Source: Ramlibacter cellulosilyticus (GTDB lineage: Bacteria > Pseudomonadota > Gammaproteobacteria > Burkholderiales > Burkholderiaceae_C). From it: a DNA stretch of 64,000 nt. The notes under the pieces are model-generated. The model saw only the letters and a program-made list of their open reading frames with translations, did not search any database and was not told the origin of the DNA. Position numbers and translations under genes: made by a program. How positions within the stretch are numbered: position 1 is the first letter of the stretch; each line of letters begins with the position of its first letter. This document shows, one piece after another, positions 1-10,414 of the stretch. The stretch covers positions 310,001-374,000 of the forward strand of contig NZ_JACORT010000003.1 of assembly GCF_014297465.1 (NCBI RefSeq). The letters run 5' to 3'.

Positions 1-1
1 G

Positions 2-2017
2 CATCCCATCATCGGCCGCCTGCTGCACGAAAGCGGCGTCTGGCTCGTCGCGCCCGAAGACAAGCGCTACGGCCAGGACGTGCTGATCCCCAAGGGCGCC
101 ACGGGCCTCGCGAAGGCGGGCCAGGTGGTGGTCGTGGAACTCACCGAGCCGCCGAGCCTGTACGGGCAACCCGTGGGGCGCGTGAAGGAAGTGCTGGGCG
201 AGGTCGACGACCCCGGCATGGAGATCGAGATCGCCGTGCGCAAGTACGGCGTGCCGCACGAGTTCTCCGAGGCCTGCATCGCGCAGGCGCGCTCGTTGCC
301 GGACAAGGTGCGCCCGCAGGACCACCGCAAGCGCGTGGACCTCACCGACGTGCCCCTGGTCACCATCGACGGCGAGGACGCGCGCGACTTCGACGACGCG
401 GTGTACTGCGAACCCGCCAAGGTGGGCCGCGGCAAGGGCTGGCGCCTGCTGGTCGCGATCGCGGACGTCAGCAACTACGTGGAGACGGGCAGCCCGCTGG
501 ACGTGGACGCCTACGAGCGCGCGACCAGCGTGTACTTCCCGCGCCGCGTGATCCCCATGCTGCCGGAGAAGCTGTCCAACGGGCTGTGCTCGCTCAACCC
601 CGAGGTCGAGCGCCTGTGCATGGTCTGCGACATGCTGATCACGGCCGCGGGCGAGATCCACGCGTACCAGTTCTATCCCGCCGTCATGTACAGCCATGCG
701 CGCATGACGTACACGGAGGTGGCGGCCATCCTGGCGAACACGCGCGGCCCCGAGGCCAACCGCCGCAAGGACCTGGTGCCGCACTTCCTGAACCTGTCGG
801 ACGTGTACCGGGCGCTGCTGAAGGCGCGCAACGCCCGCGGCGCGGTGGACTTCGACACGGTGGAAACGCAGATCATCTGCGACGAGAACGGCCGCATCGA
901 GCAGATCGTGCCGCGCGTGCGGAACGACGCGCACAAGCTGATCGAGGAGGCGATGCTCGCCGCCAACGTCTGCTCCGCGGACTTCATCCTGCAGGCGGAG
1001 ACGCCCGGCCTGTACCGTGTGCACGAAGGGCCGACGCCGGAGAAGAAGGAGATCCTGCGCAACTACCTGAAGGCCATGGGCGTCGGCATGACGATCTCCG
1101 ACGACCCGTCGCCGGGCGAGTTCCAGAAGATCGCGCTGGCCACCAAGGACCGGCCGGACGCGCAGCAGATCAGCACGATGCTGCTGCGCTCCATGCAGCA
1201 GGCGATCTACAGCCCGCACAACAGCGGCCACTTCGGCCTGGCCTACGAGGCCTACACGCACTTCACCAGCCCGATCCGCCGTTATCCGGACCTGCTGGTG
1301 CACCGCGTGATCAAGGCGATCCTGGCGAAGGACCGCTACCAGCTGCCGACGCTGCCGACCCCGGGCGAGGCGCACGAGAAGCTGGCGCGGCGCCTCGCCG
1401 CGCGCGCGTCGCCGCCCACGCAGCGCCTGCAGCAGAAGGTGAAGGCTTCGCCGCGCGAGATGCAGGCCTGGGAAGCCGCGGGCTTCCACTGCAGCGCCAA
1501 CGAACGCCGCGCCGACGAGGCCAGCCGCGACGTCGAGGCCTGGCTCAAGTGCAAGTACATGCGCGACCACCTCGGCGAGGAGTACTCCGGCGTCGTGACC
1601 GCGGCCACGTCCTTCGGCATCTTCGTCACGCTCGATGCGATGTACGTCGAGGGGCTGGTGCACATCACCGAACTCGGGGGCGAGTACTTCAAGTTCGACG
1701 AGGCGCGGCAGGAGCTGCGCGGCGAGCGCACCGGCATCCGCTACGCCATCGGCACGCGCCTGCGCGTGCAGGTGAGCCGCGTGGACCTGGACGGCCGCAA
1801 GATCGACTTCCGCCTGGTGCGCGAGGACGAGGAGTTCCTCGCCCGCGCCATGAAGGAGAAGGGCGTCGCGGCCCGCGACGGCGAACCGGCCAAGGCGACC
1901 GCCAAGCGCGCCGCCAAGAAGGCGGCCGGGAAGGTCGCGAAGGCGCCCAAGCAGGTGGTGCGCGCCGCCAAGAAGGCGGCCGCGAAGGCCAAGGCGCCGC
2001 GCAAGACGCGGCGCTGA
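2..2017 (+). CDS. rnr: Ribonuclease R, 3' part (5' end outside window)
   Basis: Processive 3'-to-5' exoribonuclease that degrades structured RNA in the cytoplasm. The reading frame is open from base 2, so about 671 C-terminal residues are visible and the start lies upstream of the window. The RNB catalytic domain is seen in [11 protein letters not shown] (acidic metal-binding residues) and in the following [15 protein letters not shown] stretch. A C-terminal S1 RNA-binding domain lies around [13 protein letters not shown] and GLVHITEL. The protein ends in a long Lys/Ala-rich basic tail (about 40 residues, AKKAA-type repeats), as RNase R proteins often do and RNase II does not. An SDR gene follows after 28 bases. 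Confidence 0.95.
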   Translation, partial: HPIIGRLLHESGVWLVAPEDKRYGQDVLIPKGATGLAKAGQVVVVELTEPPSLYGQPVGRVKEVLGEVDDPGMEIEIAVRKYGVPHEFSEACIAQARSLPDKVRPQDHRKRVDLTDVPLVTIDGEDARDFDDAVYCEPAKVGRGKGWRLLVAIADVSNYVETGSPLDVDAYERATSVYFPRRVIPMLPEKLSNGLCSLNPEVERLCMVCDMLITAAGEIHAYQFYPAVMYSHARMTYTEVAAILANTRGPEANRRKDLVPHFLNLSDVYRALLKARNARGAVDFDTVETQIICDENGRIEQIVPRVRNDAHKLIEEAMLAANVCSADFILQAETPGLYRVHEGPTPEKKEILRNYLKAMGVGMTISDDPSPGEFQKIALATKDRPDAQQISTMLLRSMQQAIYSPHNSGHFGLAYEAYTHFTSPIRRYPDLLVHRVIKAILAKDRYQLPTLPTPGEAHEKLARRLAARASPPTQRLQQKVKASPREMQAWEAAGFHCSANERRADEASRDVEAWLKCKYMRDHLGEEYSGVVTAATSFGIFVTLDAMYVEGLVHITELGGEYFKFDEARQELRGERTGIRYAIGTRLRVQVSRVDLDGRKIDFRLVREDEEFLARAMKEKGVAARDGEPAKATAKRAAKKAAGKVAKAPKQVVRAAKKAAAKAKAPRKTRR

Positions 2018-2045
2018 TCCAACGAGACGAAGAGGAGACACCCCC

Positions 2046-2807
2046 ATGGCAGTCCATTCCGCGGCGACCGGCAAGGTCGCGATCGTCACCGGCGGTGGCA
2101 CGGGCATCGGCAAGGCGGCCGCATTGGCGCTGCTGGGCGCGGGCTGGCGCGTGGCCCTGGCCGGGCGCCGGGCCGAGCCGCTGCAGGAGGTGGCGAAAGG
2201 CTTTCCGAACCAGGCGCTGCCGGTGCCGACCGACATGACCGACCCGGACGCGGTGCGCGCCTTGTTCGACGAGACGGTGAAGGCCTTCGGCCGGGTGGAC
2301 CTGCTGTTCAACAACGCGGGCCGCGGCCTGCCGGCGAACCCGCTGGAGGACATGTCCGTCGCCGACTGGAAGGCGGTGGTGGATACCAACCTCAACGGCA
2401 TGTTCTACGGCATCCAGAACGCCTTTCGCGTGATGAAGGCGCAGGACCCCAAGGGCGGCCGCATCATCAACAACGGCTCGATCTCCGCGCATGCGCCGCG
2501 GCCGCATTCGATCGCCTACACGGCGACCAAGCACGCAGTCACGGGGCTCACGAAGGCGGCATCGCTGGACGGCCGCCGCTACGACATCGCCGTGGGGCAG
2601 ATCGACATCGGCAACGCGCTGACGGACCTCGCCGCGCGCATGGCCAAGGGCGTGCCGCAGGCCAATGGCGAGATCGCCGTGGAGCCGCTGATGGACGTGG
2701 ACATCGTCGGGCAGTCGGTGCTGTACATGGCGAGCCTGCCGCTGGAGGCGAACATCCTGTTCCACACCGTGATGGCGACGAAGATGCCGTTCGTGGGGCG
2801 CGGGTAG
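2046..2807 (+). CDS. SDR family NAD(P)-dependent oxidoreductase
   Basis: 253-residue classical short-chain dehydrogenase. The Rossmann glycine motif TGGGTGIG is at residues 15-22, an NNAG motif lies near residue 90, and the catalytic set is visible as Ser145 (NNGSIS) and Tyr158-x3-Lys162 (YTATK). The start ATG is preceded by a purine-rich GAAGAGGAGA stretch. It follows rnr by 28 bases and may be co-transcribed, but the substrate cannot be inferred. A REP-like palindrome lies just downstream, between this gene and the convergent nnr. Confidence 0.9.
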   Translation: MAVHSAATGKVAIVTGGGTGIGKAAALALLGAGWRVALAGRRAEPLQEVAKGFPNQALPVPTDMTDPDAVRALFDETVKAFGRVDLLFNNAGRGLPANPLEDMSVADWKAVVDTNLNGMFYGIQNAFRVMKAQDPKGGRIINNGSISAHAPRPHSIAYTATKHAVTGLTKAASLDGRRYDIAVGQIDIGNALTDLAARMAKGVPQANGEIAVEPLMDVDIVGQSVLYMASLPLEANILFHTVMATKMPFVGRG

Positions 2808-2842
2808 GGCGCGGTTGTGGCGGATACGAAGACCGCCGTCAC

Positions 2843-2873
2843 GTAGGCTGGGTTGCGCGAAGCGCACCCCAGC
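2843..2873 (+). repeat. REP-like palindrome, copy 1
   Basis: A 31-base imperfect palindrome beginning GTAGGCTGGGTTGCGC and ending GCGCACCCCAGC, with GAA at its centre. Identical copies are at 48220 and 58281, with related copies at 4343, 58253 and inside dnaX. It sits between two convergent genes and could act as a bidirectional terminator, although no T-run follows. Confidence 0.8.
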
Positions 2874-2877
2874 AACG

Positions 2878-4311
2878 TCACGCCACGCGTGACGCCAACC
2901 CCGCCGCGGTCAGCGCCTCCCCTACCGGCCACGCATCCGCCGCGGCCCCATGCTGGTACGCCGCGCCGCTGGCGGCATCGAAGCTTCCTTCGCCATTCGC
3001 CAGCCGCGCGGCGACCATCCCCGCGAGCACGTCCCCCGTGCCCGCGATCGCGAGCCGCGCATTCCCCGTCGGGTTGATGCGCACGTTCCCGTCCGGCGCG
3101 GCGATCACGCTCCCCGACCCCTTCAGCAGCACCACGCATCCGAAGCGCCGCGCCAGGTCTCGCGCGGCAGCGAGGCGGTTCGCCTGCACGTCCGCGGTGC
3201 TCAGCTCCAGCAACCGCGCCGCTTCGAGCGGATGCGGCGTGAGCACGGTCTTCGCCCCCCGCCCGCCGCGAGCGGCGAGCTGCGCCTGGAACGACGTGTC
3301 GGCCGCGACGGCGTTGAGCGCATCGGCGTCCAGCACCAGCGCATCCGCCGCGAGGGCCCGCGGCATCGCGGCACGCACCGCCTCGCCGCCGCCGCACCCG
3401 CAGGCCACGGTCCTGTCCGCGAGATCGAGACTGTCCCACGGACGCACCATCAGGTCCGGCTGCTGCAAATCGAGCGCGGGCGCATCCGCATCGAGGAAAC
3501 CCACGAACACGCGTCCCGCGCCGTGGTGCAGGGCGGCGCGCGCGCAGAGCAGGGCGGCGCCCGCCATGCCGGGCGCGCCGCCGATCACGGCGACGTCCCC
3601 GTAGCTTCCCTTGTGCGTGGCGTGCAGGCGCGCAGTGACCGCGGGCGGCGGGGACAGGTGCGCTGCGGGCGCGCTGCCGTCCCCGCCCACCTGCAGGTCG
3701 TCGAACCACACCTGTCCCGCGGCGTCGCGGCCCTTCGCCGTGAACAGGCCCGGCTTCAGCGCGAGCAGCGCCAGCGTGTGGGTGGCGCGCACGCAGGTGG
3801 TGGCATCGCCGGTGTCCGCGTTCAGGGCGGAGGGCACGTCGACCGCGAGCACGGGCGCGGGGCCGGCATTCATGCGCGCGATCCACTGCAGCAGCATGCC
3901 TTCGGGCTTGCGGGTGGCGCCTATGCCCAGCAGGGCGTCGATGGCCAGGTCGAAGTGTTCCGGCGGCTGCGGGGACGAGGCGACGCCCGCGGCGCGCGCG
4001 CGTTGCAGCGAGGCGCGGGCGTCCTCGGGTGCGCGTGCTTCCTCGCCGAGCCAGGTGACGATCGGGTGCTTGCCCCACTGCTTCAGGTGCAACGCGGCTT
4101 CGAAGCCGTCGCCGCCGTTGTTGCCGGGGCCGCAGGCGATCCAGATCGTGCGTGCATGCGGCGCCACGGCGAGCGCGAGGCGCGCGACGGCGAGGCCGGC
4201 GCGTTGCATGAGGGTGTGCGGGGGGAGCGCCGCGGCGGCGCGCTGTTCGAGGCGGCGGATGGCCGCGACGTCGTGGAGGGGCCAGGGGCGGTCGGGGAGG
4301 ACGCGCTGCAT
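2878..4311 (-). CDS. nnr: Bifunctional NAD(P)H-hydrate epimerase / ADP-dependent dehydratase
   Basis: Repairs hydrated NADH and NADPH. The N-terminal half epimerises the R form and the C-terminal kinase-like half dehydrates the S form using ADP. The epimerase domain carries GPGNNGGDGF, and the C-terminal domain ends with the signature GTGDVLAGMVAARLA. Length is 477 residues from the chosen ATG (MQRVLPDRPW), normal for the fused form. An ATG 54 bases upstream is in frame, but its extension lies in a REP-like repeat and has no conserved look, so I reject it. Upstream on the same strand are dadA and an amidase. Confidence 0.93.
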   Translation of the reverse strand: MQRVLPDRPWPLHDVAAIRRLEQRAAAALPPHTLMQRAGLAVARLALAVAPHARTIWIACGPGNNGGDGFEAALHLKQWGKHPIVTWLGEEARAPEDARASLQRARAAGVASSPQPPEHFDLAIDALLGIGATRKPEGMLLQWIARMNAGPAPVLAVDVPSALNADTGDATTCVRATHTLALLALKPGLFTAKGRDAAGQVWFDDLQVGGDGSAPAAHLSPPPAVTARLHATHKGSYGDVAVIGGAPGMAGAALLCARAALHHGAGRVFVGFLDADAPALDLQQPDLMVRPWDSLDLADRTVACGCGGGEAVRAAMPRALAADALVLDADALNAVAADTSFQAQLAARGGRGAKTVLTPHPLEAARLLELSTADVQANRLAAARDLARRFGCVVLLKGSGSVIAAPDGNVRINPTGNARLAIAGTGDVLAGMVAARLANGEGSFDAASGAAYQHGAAADAWPVGEALTAAGLASRVA

Positions 4312-4342
4312 GGGGGGATTGTGCACGGTGGGGTTCGTTTCA

Positions 4343-4375
4343 CTCACCTTCCGTGGCTTCGCCACGCCACCCTAC
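4343..4375 (-). repeat. REP-like palindrome, divergent copy 2
   Basis: On the minus strand it reads GTAGGGTGGCGTGGCGAAGC and continues CACGGAAGGTGAG. GTGGC and GCCAC pair around a GAA centre. It is a more distant relative of the family at 2843 and lies directly upstream of nnr, next to a tandem repeat. Confidence 0.6.
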
Positions 4376-4467
4376 GAAGAGGGCGCCGCCCGAGAAGAGG
4401 GCGCCGCCCGAGAAGAGGGCGCCCGCCCGAGAAGAGGGCGCCCGCCCGAGAAGAGGGCGCCCGCCCG
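4376..4467. repeat. Tandem 18/19-base repeat, five units
   Basis: Five head-to-tail units: two of 18 bases (GAAGAGGGCGCCGCCCGA) and then three with one extra C (GAAGAGGGCGCCCGCCCGA, the last ending GG). Each unit contains the palindrome GGGCGCC. It fills the gap between the dadA stop and nnr. The neat drop-in of one C halfway suggests recent expansion by slippage. Confidence 0.9.
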
Positions 4468-4469
4468 GG

Positions 4470-5744
4470 TCACGCCGTGAGGCGCTCGACGCCCAGCCCT
4501 TCGAGGTCCACCTCCGGCGCCCTGGCTCCCATCAGGTCCGCCACCGCGCGGGCGCTGCCGCAGGCAAGCGCCCAGCCGCTGGAGCCGTGGCCGATGTTGA
4601 TCCACACGCCGGGGATGCCCGTGGCTCCCAGAACGGGCGGGCCGTCGGGCAGCATGGGCCGCGCGCCTTTCCACTCCTGCACCGCGGCGCCGGTGTTGGC
4701 CAGCTGCGCGGCGCCGGGGAACCAGTCGTGCAGCACCTTGTACAGGGTCTGGATGGCCGCCGGCCGCTTGTGGTTCGGCTGGCCGCCGATCTCGGCGCTG
4801 CCCGCCACGCGCACGCGGTTGCCCAGGCGCGAGATCGCCACCTTGTAGCGGTCGTCCATGACGCCGCTGCGCGGGGCATTCAGCGGCTCGCGGATCGGGG
4901 CGCTGATGGAGTAGCCGTGCACGGCCGCGAGCGGCACGCGCAGGCCGACCGGCCTGAGCAATTGCGCGGACGCCATGCCGCTGCACACCACCACCGCGTC
5001 GAAGCGCTGCGTGACGGGCACGGCATCGTCGCCGCGCGTGATGCGCAGCACCGTCGGTTGCGCGGTGTCCAGCGGCGCCACCGAGCAGTTGAACTCGAAG
5101 CGCGCGCCGAGCGCCTGCGTCTGGTTCTTCAGCAGCAGCGCGAACTGGCGGCAGTTGCCGACCTCGTCGTCGGGCAGGTGGATCGCCCCGGCGAAGTCCG
5201 TGTCGGGATTCAGCGCGGGCTCCAGCGTGCGCGCCGTCGCGGCGTCGACCTCCTGGAACTTGACGCCCGCGTCGCGCAGCACCTGCAGCCCGGGCTGCAC
5301 CAGCTTGCGGTCCTTCTCCGAGCGCAGCAGCACCATGTAGCCCTGCGAGCGGTCGTATTCGAGCTGCAGGTCCTCGGTAAGGCGCCCGAGGCGCATGCGG
5401 CTGTAGAAGGCCAGGCGCTGCAGGCGGGAGCGGTTGGCGAGGTAGGTCTCGAGGTCGCACGCGCGGCGCCAGCGCATCATCCAGCGCACCTCGTGCGCGG
5501 CGAGCGGCCAGCACACGCGCACCGGCGCATGGCGGCTGAACAGGTAGCGGGCGACCTTGCCGGTCATGCCGGGAGCGGCCCAGGGCGTGACGTAGCCGGG
5601 CGCGACCACGCCGGCGTTGGCAAAGCTGGTTTCGAGCGCGGCGGCGCCGTGTCTTTCGAACACGGTCACCTCATGGCCGTCGGCGGTCAGCTCGTACGCT
5701 GTGGTCACGCCGATGATGCCGGCGCCCACGATGGCGATTTTCAT
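4470..5744 (-). CDS. dadA: D-amino acid dehydrogenase, FAD-dependent
   Basis: Oxidatively deaminates D-amino acids (family role: D-alanine catabolism), passing electrons to the respiratory chain at the inner membrane. 424 residues, close to the E. coli protein. The N-terminus is a dinucleotide-binding fold, [19 protein letters not shown], and the C-terminal FAD site is IGHGSSGWALACGSARAVADL. The ATG overlaps the stop of the upstream amidase by one base (TGATG), so the two are translationally coupled. Another DAO-family oxidase acting on a different amine is possible, but the overall sequence fits DadA. Confidence 0.88.
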   Translation of the reverse strand: MKIAIVGAGIIGVTTAYELTADGHEVTVFERHGAAALETSFANAGVVAPGYVTPWAAPGMTGKVARYLFSRHAPVRVCWPLAAHEVRWMMRWRRACDLETYLANRSRLQRLAFYSRMRLGRLTEDLQLEYDRSQGYMVLLRSEKDRKLVQPGLQVLRDAGVKFQEVDAATARTLEPALNPDTDFAGAIHLPDDEVGNCRQFALLLKNQTQALGARFEFNCSVAPLDTAQPTVLRITRGDDAVPVTQRFDAVVVCSGMASAQLLRPVGLRVPLAAVHGYSISAPIREPLNAPRSGVMDDRYKVAISRLGNRVRVAGSAEIGGQPNHKRPAAIQTLYKVLHDWFPGAAQLANTGAAVQEWKGARPMLPDGPPVLGATGIPGVWINIGHGSSGWALACGSARAVADLMGARAPEVDLEGLGVERLTA

Positions 5745-7084
5745 CAGTTCGGGGAAGCGGAAGACAGCAGATGTTCGATCTGCAGCGAGAGGTTCAGGAT
5801 CGTATCGTCGCGCATTGCACCATGCCACGCCATGAGGCCCACCGGCAATTCGTCCGGCGCGTGGCAGGGCAGCGACAGCGCGCAGCCGTCCAGCATGTTG
5901 ACGACGCTGGTGTTGCGCAGCAGGAGGGCGTTCGTCCGGAAGAAGGCCTCGTCGCGTTCGGCGCCGGGGGCGACGTCCGCGATCGCGGGCGCGACCATGG
6001 GAACCGTGGGCGACAGCACGGCGTCGTAGCCCGCCAGCGCGGACTCGACCTCGGCGATCCAGGCGGTGCGCGCCTGGTGCAGCTCCACGTACTCCCAGGC
6101 CTTCATGTTCGCGCCGCGCTCGATGCGCAGGCGCACGCGCGGGTCGTAGCGGCTGCCCTGCTGCTCCAGCAGGCGGCGATGCCAGGCATAGCTCTCCGCC
6201 GCGGTGAAGCCGCCGGTGGACTGGATGGTGCCCAGGTCCTGGATCTGCGTGAGGGCGACTTCGGTGATCTTCGCACCGGCGTGCGCCAGGCGCGAGAGCG
6301 TGCGCTCGAAGGCGCGGGCGACGGTCGCGTCCAGGTGGTCCTGCATCTGCGTGCGGGCGATCGCGAGGCGGTAGCCGGAGAGGGGCTTGTCGCTGCGCGC
6401 CACCTGGCGGCCGGCGAGGATCTCGTGCGCCAGCACCGCGTCGCGCACGCTGCGCGTCATGGCGCAGACGGTGTCGAGCGTGGAGGACAGCGGGTACGCG
6501 CCTTGCAGCGGCGTCAGGCGCGCCGTGTTCTTGAAGCCGACGATGCCGCACAGCGCGGCGGGGATGCGGATCGAGCCGCCCGTGTCCGAGCCCATGCCGA
6601 TGAAGGCCGCGCCGGTCGCGACCGACACCGCGGCGCCGGACGACGAGCCGCCGGGGATGCGGGGCGTCTTCGGATCGGCCGGGTTGGCCGGCGTGCCGTA
6701 GTGCGGGTTGATGCCCACGCCGGAGAACGCGAACTCCGTCATGTTGGTCCGGCCGACCACCACGCCGCCCGCGGCGCGCAGGCGGGCGATGGCCACCGCA
6801 TCCGACTTCGCGACGGGGGCGTCCTTCAGCGCAACGGACCCCGCCCGCGTGGCCTCGCCCTCGAAGTCGAACAGGTCCTTGATCGACACCGGCAGGCCGT
6901 CGAGCGGCGTGCCGGGCGCGGTGCGCTGCGCCTCGGCCAGCGCCGCGTCCCAGCGGGTAGAGACGAAGACGTGCGCGTTCTCGGGTGCCTCGGCCGCGGC
7001 CCGGGCGGCCTGCAGCGCGTCGGCCGCGGTGGCGTGGCCCTGGCGGATGCGCTCTCGGGTGCTGTGCAGGTCGGGGCGGGGCAT
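5744..7084 (-). CDS. Amidase signature family protein
   Basis: 446-residue hydrolase of the amidase-signature family. The Ser-cisSer-Lys triad is visible: Lys in SIKDLFD, the Gly/Ser-rich [10 protein letters not shown], and nucleophile Ser in GSDTGGSIR. The substrate is not predictable. I do not call it GatA, because it stands with dadA rather than with gatB or gatC. The chosen start is [13 protein letters not shown]; longer frames run into the rpsB promoter region. It overlaps dadA by one base, suggesting a shared role in amide or amino-acid use. Confidence 0.85.
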   Translation of the reverse strand: MPRPDLHSTRERIRQGHATAADALQAARAAAEAPENAHVFVSTRWDAALAEAQRTAPGTPLDGLPVSIKDLFDFEGEATRAGSVALKDAPVAKSDAVAIARLRAAGGVVVGRTNMTEFAFSGVGINPHYGTPANPADPKTPRIPGGSSSGAAVSVATGAAFIGMGSDTGGSIRIPAALCGIVGFKNTARLTPLQGAYPLSSTLDTVCAMTRSVRDAVLAHEILAGRQVARSDKPLSGYRLAIARTQMQDHLDATVARAFERTLSRLAHAGAKITEVALTQIQDLGTIQSTGGFTAAESYAWHRRLLEQQGSRYDPRVRLRIERGANMKAWEYVELHQARTAWIAEVESALAGYDAVLSPTVPMVAPAIADVAPGAERDEAFFRTNALLLRNTSVVNMLDGCALSLPCHAPDELPVGLMAWHGAMRDDTILNLSLQIEHLLSSASPN

Positions 7085-7114
7085 GGATGAGGCAGGGTGG
7101 GGAAGAGGGGCCTG

Positions 7115-7123
7115 TGCTAGAAT
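7115..7123 (+). promoter_or_regulatory. Extended -10 promoter of rpsB
   Basis: TGCTAGAAT matches an extended -10 (TGn followed by TAGAAT). No good -35 is seen 17 bases upstream. It leaves a leader of about 135 bases before rpsB, a common place for S2 autoregulation, although I cannot show the fold. Confidence 0.6.
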
Positions 7124-7263
7124 CTCGCGGTTTTGCTGGACGGCACATGCAAGGTGCGGTGCCATTGTCAGCAAGACAAATCGCGAATCCCGCCCCTCAA
7201 AGGTGTCGCATACGAACCGTTGCGATTCAGGCCGGGATTCTAGACCCAACCTTCGGAGCTCCC

Positions 7264-8016
7264 ATGACCGTATCCATGCGTGAAATGCTGGAAGCCGGTG
7301 TCCATTTCGGACACCAGACGCGCTTCTGGAACCCCAAGATGGCCCCGTTCATCTTCGGCCATCGCAACAAGATCCACATCATCAACCTCGAAAAGACGTT
7401 GCCGATGTTCGAGGAGGCGACCAAGTTCGCCCGGCAACTCGCCGCCAACCGCGGCACGATCCTGATGGTGGGCACCAAGCGCCAGGCGCGCGAGCTCGTC
7501 GCGACGGAAGCGGGCCGTGCCGGCATGCCCTTCGTGAACCAGCGCTGGCTGGGCGGCATGCTGACCAACTTCAAGACGGTCAAGACGTCGCTCAAGCGCC
7601 TGAAGGACATGAAGGCCCAGCAGGAAGCCGGCCTCGAGTCCATGTCCAAGAAGGAACAGCTGATGTTCCAGCGCGAGCTGGACAAGCTGGAGAAGGACAT
7701 CGGCGGCATCCAGGACATGAACACCCTGCCGGACGCCCTGTTCATCGTCGACGTCGGCTACCACAAGATCGCCGTCGCCGAAGCGCAGAAGCTGGGCATC
7801 CCGATCATCGCGGTGGTGGACTCCAACCACTCGCCCGAGGGCATCGACTACGTCATCCCCGGCAACGACGACTCGGCCAAGGCCGTGACGCTGTACGTCC
7901 GCGAGATGGCCGACGCCATCCTCGAAGGCAAGAACAACGCCGTGACCGACGTGCAGCGCGCCGTGTCCGAGGGCGGTGACGAGTTCGTCGAGGTCAAGGA
8001 AGGCGCCGCCGCCTGA
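7264..8016 (+). CDS. rpsB: 30S ribosomal protein S2
   Basis: Small-subunit ribosomal protein, 250 residues. Family signatures are present: [20 protein letters not shown] at the N-terminus, WLGGMLTNF in the middle, and [13 protein letters not shown] with YVIPGNDD towards the C-terminus. The ATG at MTVSMRE matches the usual S2 start. It heads the rpsB-tsf-pyrH-frr cluster conserved across bacteria. Confidence 0.98.
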   Translation: MTVSMREMLEAGVHFGHQTRFWNPKMAPFIFGHRNKIHIINLEKTLPMFEEATKFARQLAANRGTILMVGTKRQARELVATEAGRAGMPFVNQRWLGGMLTNFKTVKTSLKRLKDMKAQQEAGLESMSKKEQLMFQRELDKLEKDIGGIQDMNTLPDALFIVDVGYHKIAVAEAQKLGIPIIAVVDSNHSPEGIDYVIPGNDDSAKAVTLYVREMADAILEGKNNAVTDVQRAVSEGGDEFVEVKEGAAA

Positions 8017-8037
8017 CCTGCCGGCTCCAAGCCGCGA

Positions 8038-8064
8038 CAAGGGGGGCTTTCGGGCCCCCTTTGC
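8038..8064 (+). terminator. Hairpin between rpsB and tsf
   Basis: AAGGGGGGC, TTTC, GGGCCCCCTTT forms a strong GC stem followed by a short T-run. Because tsf follows in the same direction, it is more likely a partial terminator setting the S2 to EF-Ts ratio than a full stop. Confidence 0.7.
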
Positions 8065-8103
8065 TATCGAGAACCAACTGAACTGAACCGAGTAGAGGAC
8101 AAG

Positions 8104-8997
8104 ATGGCCGCAATCACCGCAAGCATGGTCGCCGAACTGCGCGCGAAGACCGACGCTCCCATGATGGAGTGCAAGAAGGCCCTCACCGAGGCCGGTGGCG
8201 ACATGGCCAAGGCCGAGGAAATCCTGCGCGTGAAGCTGGGCAGCAAGGCTGCCAAGGCCGGCTCCCGCGTGACCGCCGAAGGCGTGGTCGCCGCTTCCAT
8301 CGAGGGCACCACCGGCGCCCTGCTGGAAGTCAACTGCGAGACCGACTTCGTCACCAAGAACGACAGCTTCCTGGCGATGGCCAGGGCAGCCGCCGAACTG
8401 ATCGCGAAGAACAACCCGGCGGACATCGCCGCGCTGGGCGCGCTGCCGTACAGCCAGGACGGCTTCGGCCCCACCCTGGAAGACGTGCGCAAGGGCCTGA
8501 TCGGCAAGATCGGCGAGAACATGAGCTTCCGCCGCTTCAAGCGCTTCGAAGGCGGCAACAAGCTGGTGAGCTACCTGCACGGCACGCGCATCGGCGTGGT
8601 CGTCGAGTACACCGGTGACGAAGTGGCCGCCAAGGACGTCGCCATGCACGTCGCCGCCATGAAGCCGGTCGCCCTGTCGTCCGCCGACGTGCCCGCCGAC
8701 CTGATCGAGAAGGAGCGCAACGTCGCCACCGCCAAGGCTGCCGAATCCGGCAAGCCGGCCGACATCGCCGCCAAGATGATCGAGGGTTCCGTCCAGAAGT
8801 ACCTGAAGGAAGTCTCGCTGCTGAACCAGCCGTTCGTGAAGAACGACAAGCAGACCGTCGAGGCGATGCTCAAGGCCGCCAACACCACGATCAAGGGCTT
8901 CACCCTGTACGTGGTCGGCGAGGGCATCGAGAAGAAGGCCGACGACTTCGCCGCCGAAGTGGCCGCCCAGGTCGCCGCCGCCAAGCAGGCCGCCTAA
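8104..8997 (+). CDS. tsf: Elongation factor Ts
   Basis: Nucleotide exchange factor that regenerates EF-Tu-GTP. 297 residues. The N-terminal UBA-like region contains the EF-Ts signatures [16 protein letters not shown] and the later VNCETDFV. The core ends in the conserved [15 protein letters not shown]. It is preceded by GTAGAGGACAAG and starts at ATG. It lies 87 bases after rpsB, with an attenuator-like hairpin between them. Confidence 0.98.
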   Translation: MAAITASMVAELRAKTDAPMMECKKALTEAGGDMAKAEEILRVKLGSKAAKAGSRVTAEGVVAASIEGTTGALLEVNCETDFVTKNDSFLAMARAAAELIAKNNPADIAALGALPYSQDGFGPTLEDVRKGLIGKIGENMSFRRFKRFEGGNKLVSYLHGTRIGVVVEYTGDEVAAKDVAMHVAAMKPVALSSADVPADLIEKERNVATAKAAESGKPADIAAKMIEGSVQKYLKEVSLLNQPFVKNDKQTVEAMLKAANTTIKGFTLYVVGEGIEKKADDFAAEVAAQVAAAKQAA

Positions 8998-9010
8998 GCT
9001 GCCCGCAGAC

Positions 9011-9047
9011 AACGGCCGTCCGGGGGGATGCTCCCGGGCGGCCGTTT
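9011..9047 (+). terminator. Rho-independent terminator after tsf
   Basis: Long stem AACGGCCGTCCGGG pairing with CCCGGGCGGCCGTTT around a short loop, ending in TTT. It separates tsf from pyrH; a weak -10-like TACACT follows at about 9062, so pyrH may have its own promoter. Confidence 0.85.
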
Positions 9048-9099
9048 CCCAATCCGCCCCGTTACACTCACCCCGTTCGCACCCAGGAGACCCGTTCCC

Positions 9100-9819
9100 A
9101 TGCCCGCCCAGCCAGCCCACAAGCGCATCCTGCTCAAGCTGTCCGGCGAGGCGCTGATGGGGGACGACGCCTTCGGCATCAACCGCGCGACCATCGTGCG
9201 CATGGTGCAGGAGATCGCCGAGGTGGTGAACATGGGCGTGGAAGTGGCCGTCGTCATCGGCGGCGGCAACATCTTCCGCGGCGTCGCGGGCGGCTCGGTC
9301 GGCATGGACCGCGCCACCGCCGACTACATGGGCATGCTGGCCACCGTGATGAACGCGCTGGCGCTGTCCGACACCATGAACAAGCAGGGCCTGATCTCCC
9401 GCGTGATGTCCGCCATCGCGATCGAGCAGGTGGTCGAGCCCTACGTGCGCCCCAAGGCGCTGCAGTACCTGGAAGAAGGCAAGGTCGTGATCTTCGCGGC
9501 CGGCACGGGCAACCCCTTCTTCACGACGGACACGGCCGCCGCCCTGCGCGGCGCCGAGATCGGCGCCGAGATGGTGCTGAAGGCCACCAAGGTCGACGGC
9601 GTGTACTCCGCCGACCCGCAGAAGGTGCCGTCCGCCGAGCGTTATTCCCGCATCAGCTTCGACGAGGCGATGGCGCAGAACCTGGGCATCATGGACGCGA
9701 CGGCCTTCGCGCTGTGCCGCGACCAGAAGCTGCCGATCAAGGTGTTCTCGATCTTCAAGCACGGCGCGCTCAAGCGCGTGGTGCTCGGCGAAGACGAAGG
9801 CACCCTGGTGTACGCCTGA
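9100..9819 (+). CDS. pyrH: UMP kinase
   Basis: Phosphorylates UMP to UDP in pyrimidine nucleotide synthesis, in the cytoplasm. 239 residues, normal for bacterial hexameric UMP kinase. The amino-acid-kinase fold is seen in [13 protein letters not shown] (phosphate loop), [11 protein letters not shown], and the [17 protein letters not shown] nucleotide and effector region. The ATG at MPAQPAHKR has AGGAGA ten bases upstream; an upstream in-frame ATG runs into the tsf terminator and is rejected. Confidence 0.97.
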   Translation: MPAQPAHKRILLKLSGEALMGDDAFGINRATIVRMVQEIAEVVNMGVEVAVVIGGGNIFRGVAGGSVGMDRATADYMGMLATVMNALALSDTMNKQGLISRVMSAIAIEQVVEPYVRPKALQYLEEGKVVIFAAGTGNPFFTTDTAAALRGAEIGAEMVLKATKVDGVYSADPQKVPSAERYSRISFDEAMAQNLGIMDATAFALCRDQKLPIKVFSIFKHGALKRVVLGEDEGTLVYA

Positions 9820-9845
9820 ACGGCCCGACAAGAGGAGCAGAGCAC

Positions 9846-10409
9846 ATGGCAACGATCCCCGAAATCAAGCAGACCACGCAGGGCAAGATGGACCAGACCA
9901 TCGCTGCCTTCAAGACGACCCTGTCCAAGATCCGTACCGGCCGCGCCAACCCCGGCATCCTGGACACCGTGCACGTCGACTACTACGGCTCCTCCGTGCC
10001 GATCTCGCAGGTGGCGAACGTGTCCCTGCTGGACGCGCGCACGATCTCCGTGCAACCCTGGGAAAAGGGCCTGGGCCCCAAGATCGAGAAGGCCATCCGC
10101 GACAGCGACCTGGGCCTGAACCCCGCATCCATGGGCGACCTGATCCGCGTGCCGATGCCGCCGATGTCCGAGGAGCGCCGCAAGGAGATGACGAAGCTGG
10201 TGCGCCACGAGGGCGAGAACGCCAAGATCGCCATCCGCAACCTGCGCCGCGACGCGAACGAGCACGTGAAGAAGCTCGTGAAGGACAAGACGGCCACCGA
10301 GGACGACCTCAAGCGCGCCGAAGGCGACGTGCAGAAGGCGACGGACAAGCACATCAACGAGATCGATGCGCTGGTGGCCGCCAAGGAAAAGGAGATCATG
10401 GAGGTCTGA
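9846..10409 (+). CDS. frr: Ribosome recycling factor
   Basis: Splits post-termination ribosomes together with EF-G. 187 residues. Typical sequence: [33 protein letters not shown], and the Arg/Lys-rich helix [17 protein letters not shown] precedes the ATG. It ends the pyrH-frr pair; its stop codon is followed within six bases by an inverted heptamer-array repeat that fills the gap to uppS. Confidence 0.98.
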   Translation: MATIPEIKQTTQGKMDQTIAAFKTTLSKIRTGRANPGILDTVHVDYYGSSVPISQVANVSLLDARTISVQPWEKGLGPKIEKAIRDSDLGLNPASMGDLIRVPMPPMSEERRKEMTKLVRHEGENAKIAIRNLRRDANEHVKKLVKDKTATEDDLKRAEGDVQKATDKHINEIDALVAAKEKEIMEV

Positions 10410-10414
10410 GGACC

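Noticed and set aside
4312..4365. Upstream ATG of nnr (MAKPRKVSE...)
   Set aside because: The extension is encoded largely by the REP-like repeat; family members begin near MQRVLPDRPW.
7240..9852. A very long open frame on the minus strand (about 870 codons) opposite rpsB, tsf and pyrH
   Set aside because: It is the mirror of strong codon bias in GC-rich genes; its translation is His/Val/Leu/Gly-rich with no domain, and the plus strand holds three certain genes.
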